A stretch of DNA of 64,000 bases from Serilophus lunatus (lineage: Eukaryota > Chordata > Aves > Passeriformes > Eurylaimidae), in assembly GCA_013399895.1 (NCBI GenBank), contig VXBA01000661.1, positions 1,049,489 to 1,113,488 of the forward strand. Reading direction: 5' to 3'. Positions within the stretch are counted from its first letter, which is position 1, and each line of letters begins with the position of its first letter. The position numbers and the translations under genes were made by a program. Below the pieces are notes generated by a model. It was not told the origin of the DNA. It saw only the letters and a program-made list of their open reading frames with translations, and did no database searches. Below, one piece after another: positions 62,670 through 64,000 of the stretch.

Positions 62670-64000
62670 GTAAGTGGCACAATTTGTTTAAGAACTCCAC
62701 CTAAGTGGGTTCTTAGTGCTGCCCTGTGGACTCTAGATGGCTCCCCCGCTGTGCCCCTTTGTTTAATCCTCTCTCAGGAAATATCAAGTATTCATTTCAG
62801 TTAGGTTATTAACATTACTTCTGTCTCACCGCTGCTGCAATCCTTTATCCCTGCTTTACTGGAAAAGTGAAGCATCATCCTACCAAAGAAGAGTCTATAT
62901 AGTTATTTCATTTTAAATTTACGCTAACTTTTCAAAAGAAACTTCCTTTATTCCTAGGAATTAAAACTTATTGATGCTAGTAAAAATAATAGCACCTCTA
63001 GTGGTATTATGAATGTCTAATACATGTAGTGATAATTCCCTGCTGTAAACTGATGTACAGCAGCTGGTGTACCTCTCATCTCTTTGACATAAAAATCAAG
63101 TTGATAAAATTCAAAAATAGAAGACAGGAATTGCAGCGAGCTATTCACTAGAGGTCCAGACTCTGCAAACAAGATGCCCTGGGCACTCATGAAAAATGTA
63201 GATTCTCTGCCTCTTTTTGCCCAGTAGGGTCATGTCTGAATCCTTTCACCTTTAAATCATGTTGCCTCTTGCTTCACTATTGCATCTTGCCCTTGTTTCT
63301 AGTTTGTTGCTGCCTTAGAGGCTTCTGTTGTTCCAGAGACTAGAGAGGAACATTTATTAAGAGAGATTTATTTGGAAAGGTCAGACTCTACATTACCTCA
63401 GCATTAGGTTCAGTCTGCAGAATAATGATTTCATTTAGAACACTGAGATTCTTCAGATTTATCGCTTATTTTAAAATATGACTTTGAGGAATCAAGCATG
63501 TGTCAAAGTTTGGTAAACAAGTGAATCTCTTTTCAGCTGAGGGTTTCTGAAACACCGGAAGCTTTAATGTTTAGGTCATTCATTTGTATTACATTTTGAT
63601 TTTAATAAAAAATCCTGCATACTGTGGATATTAAAAACCAGAGCACATCTCCCCGAAATATTTTCTGCTCCGAATTAGAATTCAGGTGGCTTCACATTTC
63701 CTGTTTTAACAAGAGAAAGAATTATAAACATAGGCAGAAAATTATTCATTTCTTGTAACGATGGATGTTAGCCTAATCATATACGAGTAATACCAACAAG
63801 TTTTGTTTATGTCAGTCTATAAATCAGTCTCTGTTGTTTTGTGTTACAATTCATTAGAGCTTCCTCATAAACTCAGGCGTAGCTTCTTTTTAATACTTGC
63901 ACTATGGCAATAATAGATCTGTTGTAAAAGTCCAAGACATTGGAGTCACTGATTTAAATCTTGGCTTTATTTACAAGGTCCTCATTCTGCCTGTTGTAGG
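62670..64000. other. Probable intron downstream of the candidate exon
   Basis: About 1.3 kb after the strong donor at 62670. It is AT-rich and holds no other supported feature except the weak exon candidate at 63303-63379. The frame that continues through the donor to 62804 is only intron read-through. Confidence 0.5.
63303..63379 (+). other. Weak phase-compatible candidate exon
   Basis: A good acceptor (tcttgcccttgtttctag, AG at 63301-63302) precedes a 77-bp segment that ends at AAAG|GTCAGA (GT at 63380-63381), a fair donor. The exon at 62557-62669 ends on a complete codon. Reading this segment from its first base stays open and gives an acidic, helix-like peptide containing VVPETREEHLLREIYLE, leaving two bases over at the end. 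The phases agree, but a random 25-codon stretch stays open fairly often. This is a suggestion, not a call. Confidence 0.22.

Noticed and set aside
1..64000. Bacterial-type systems such as CRISPR arrays, operons, insertion sequences or phage genes
   Set aside because: No regularly spaced repeats, no tightly packed genes and no ribosome-binding-site pattern. CR1 and LTR repeats and splice-like signals point to a vertebrate nuclear genome.

Overview
The window looks like single-copy vertebrate nuclear DNA, most likely from a bird. It is AT-rich, poor in CpG and full of short chance reading frames. Its clear interspersed repeats are avian: four 5'-truncated CR1 LINE fragments, three ending in the diagnostic CR1 3' octamer tail, and one solo LTR of a type I associate with bird endogenous retroviruses (a TguLTR5-like sequence, from memory). 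There are no operons, no CRISPR arrays, no insertion sequences and no tRNA or rRNA gene that I can recognise. The two N tracts (one N at 9367, 36 N at 40938-40973) show that this is a draft assembly.

Layout. 1-8860: unique AT-rich sequence with a weak minus-strand candidate exon at 211-392 and a GC-richer patch near 4.7-5.1 kb. 8861-9788: a CR1 fragment containing a false-looking 227-bp tandem duplication joined by one N. 9789-14227: unique sequence. 14228-14761: solo LTR. 14762-36689: about 22 kb of unique sequence with small local repeats. 36690-36774: a short CR1 3' end. 36775-48289: unique sequence with a poly-C assembly gap and a speculative 93-bp exon at 41573-41665. 48290-49036 and 53818-54293: two further CR1 copies. 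54294-62556: unique sequence with a CpG-retaining patch at 61331-61447. 62557-62669: the best protein-coding candidate, a 113-bp internal exon with strong splice sites on the + strand. A phase-compatible but weak second exon follows at 63303-63379.

Interpretation. The simplest reading is that most of the window is a very large intron, or intron plus intergenic DNA, of a + strand gene that I cannot name, with one supported exon near the right edge. All recognised CR1 copies are decayed and cannot move. I found no convincing new biological system. The items most worth checking are the orphan exon, the assembly artefact inside CR1, the poly-C gap, and the CpG-retaining patches that could be regulatory elements.
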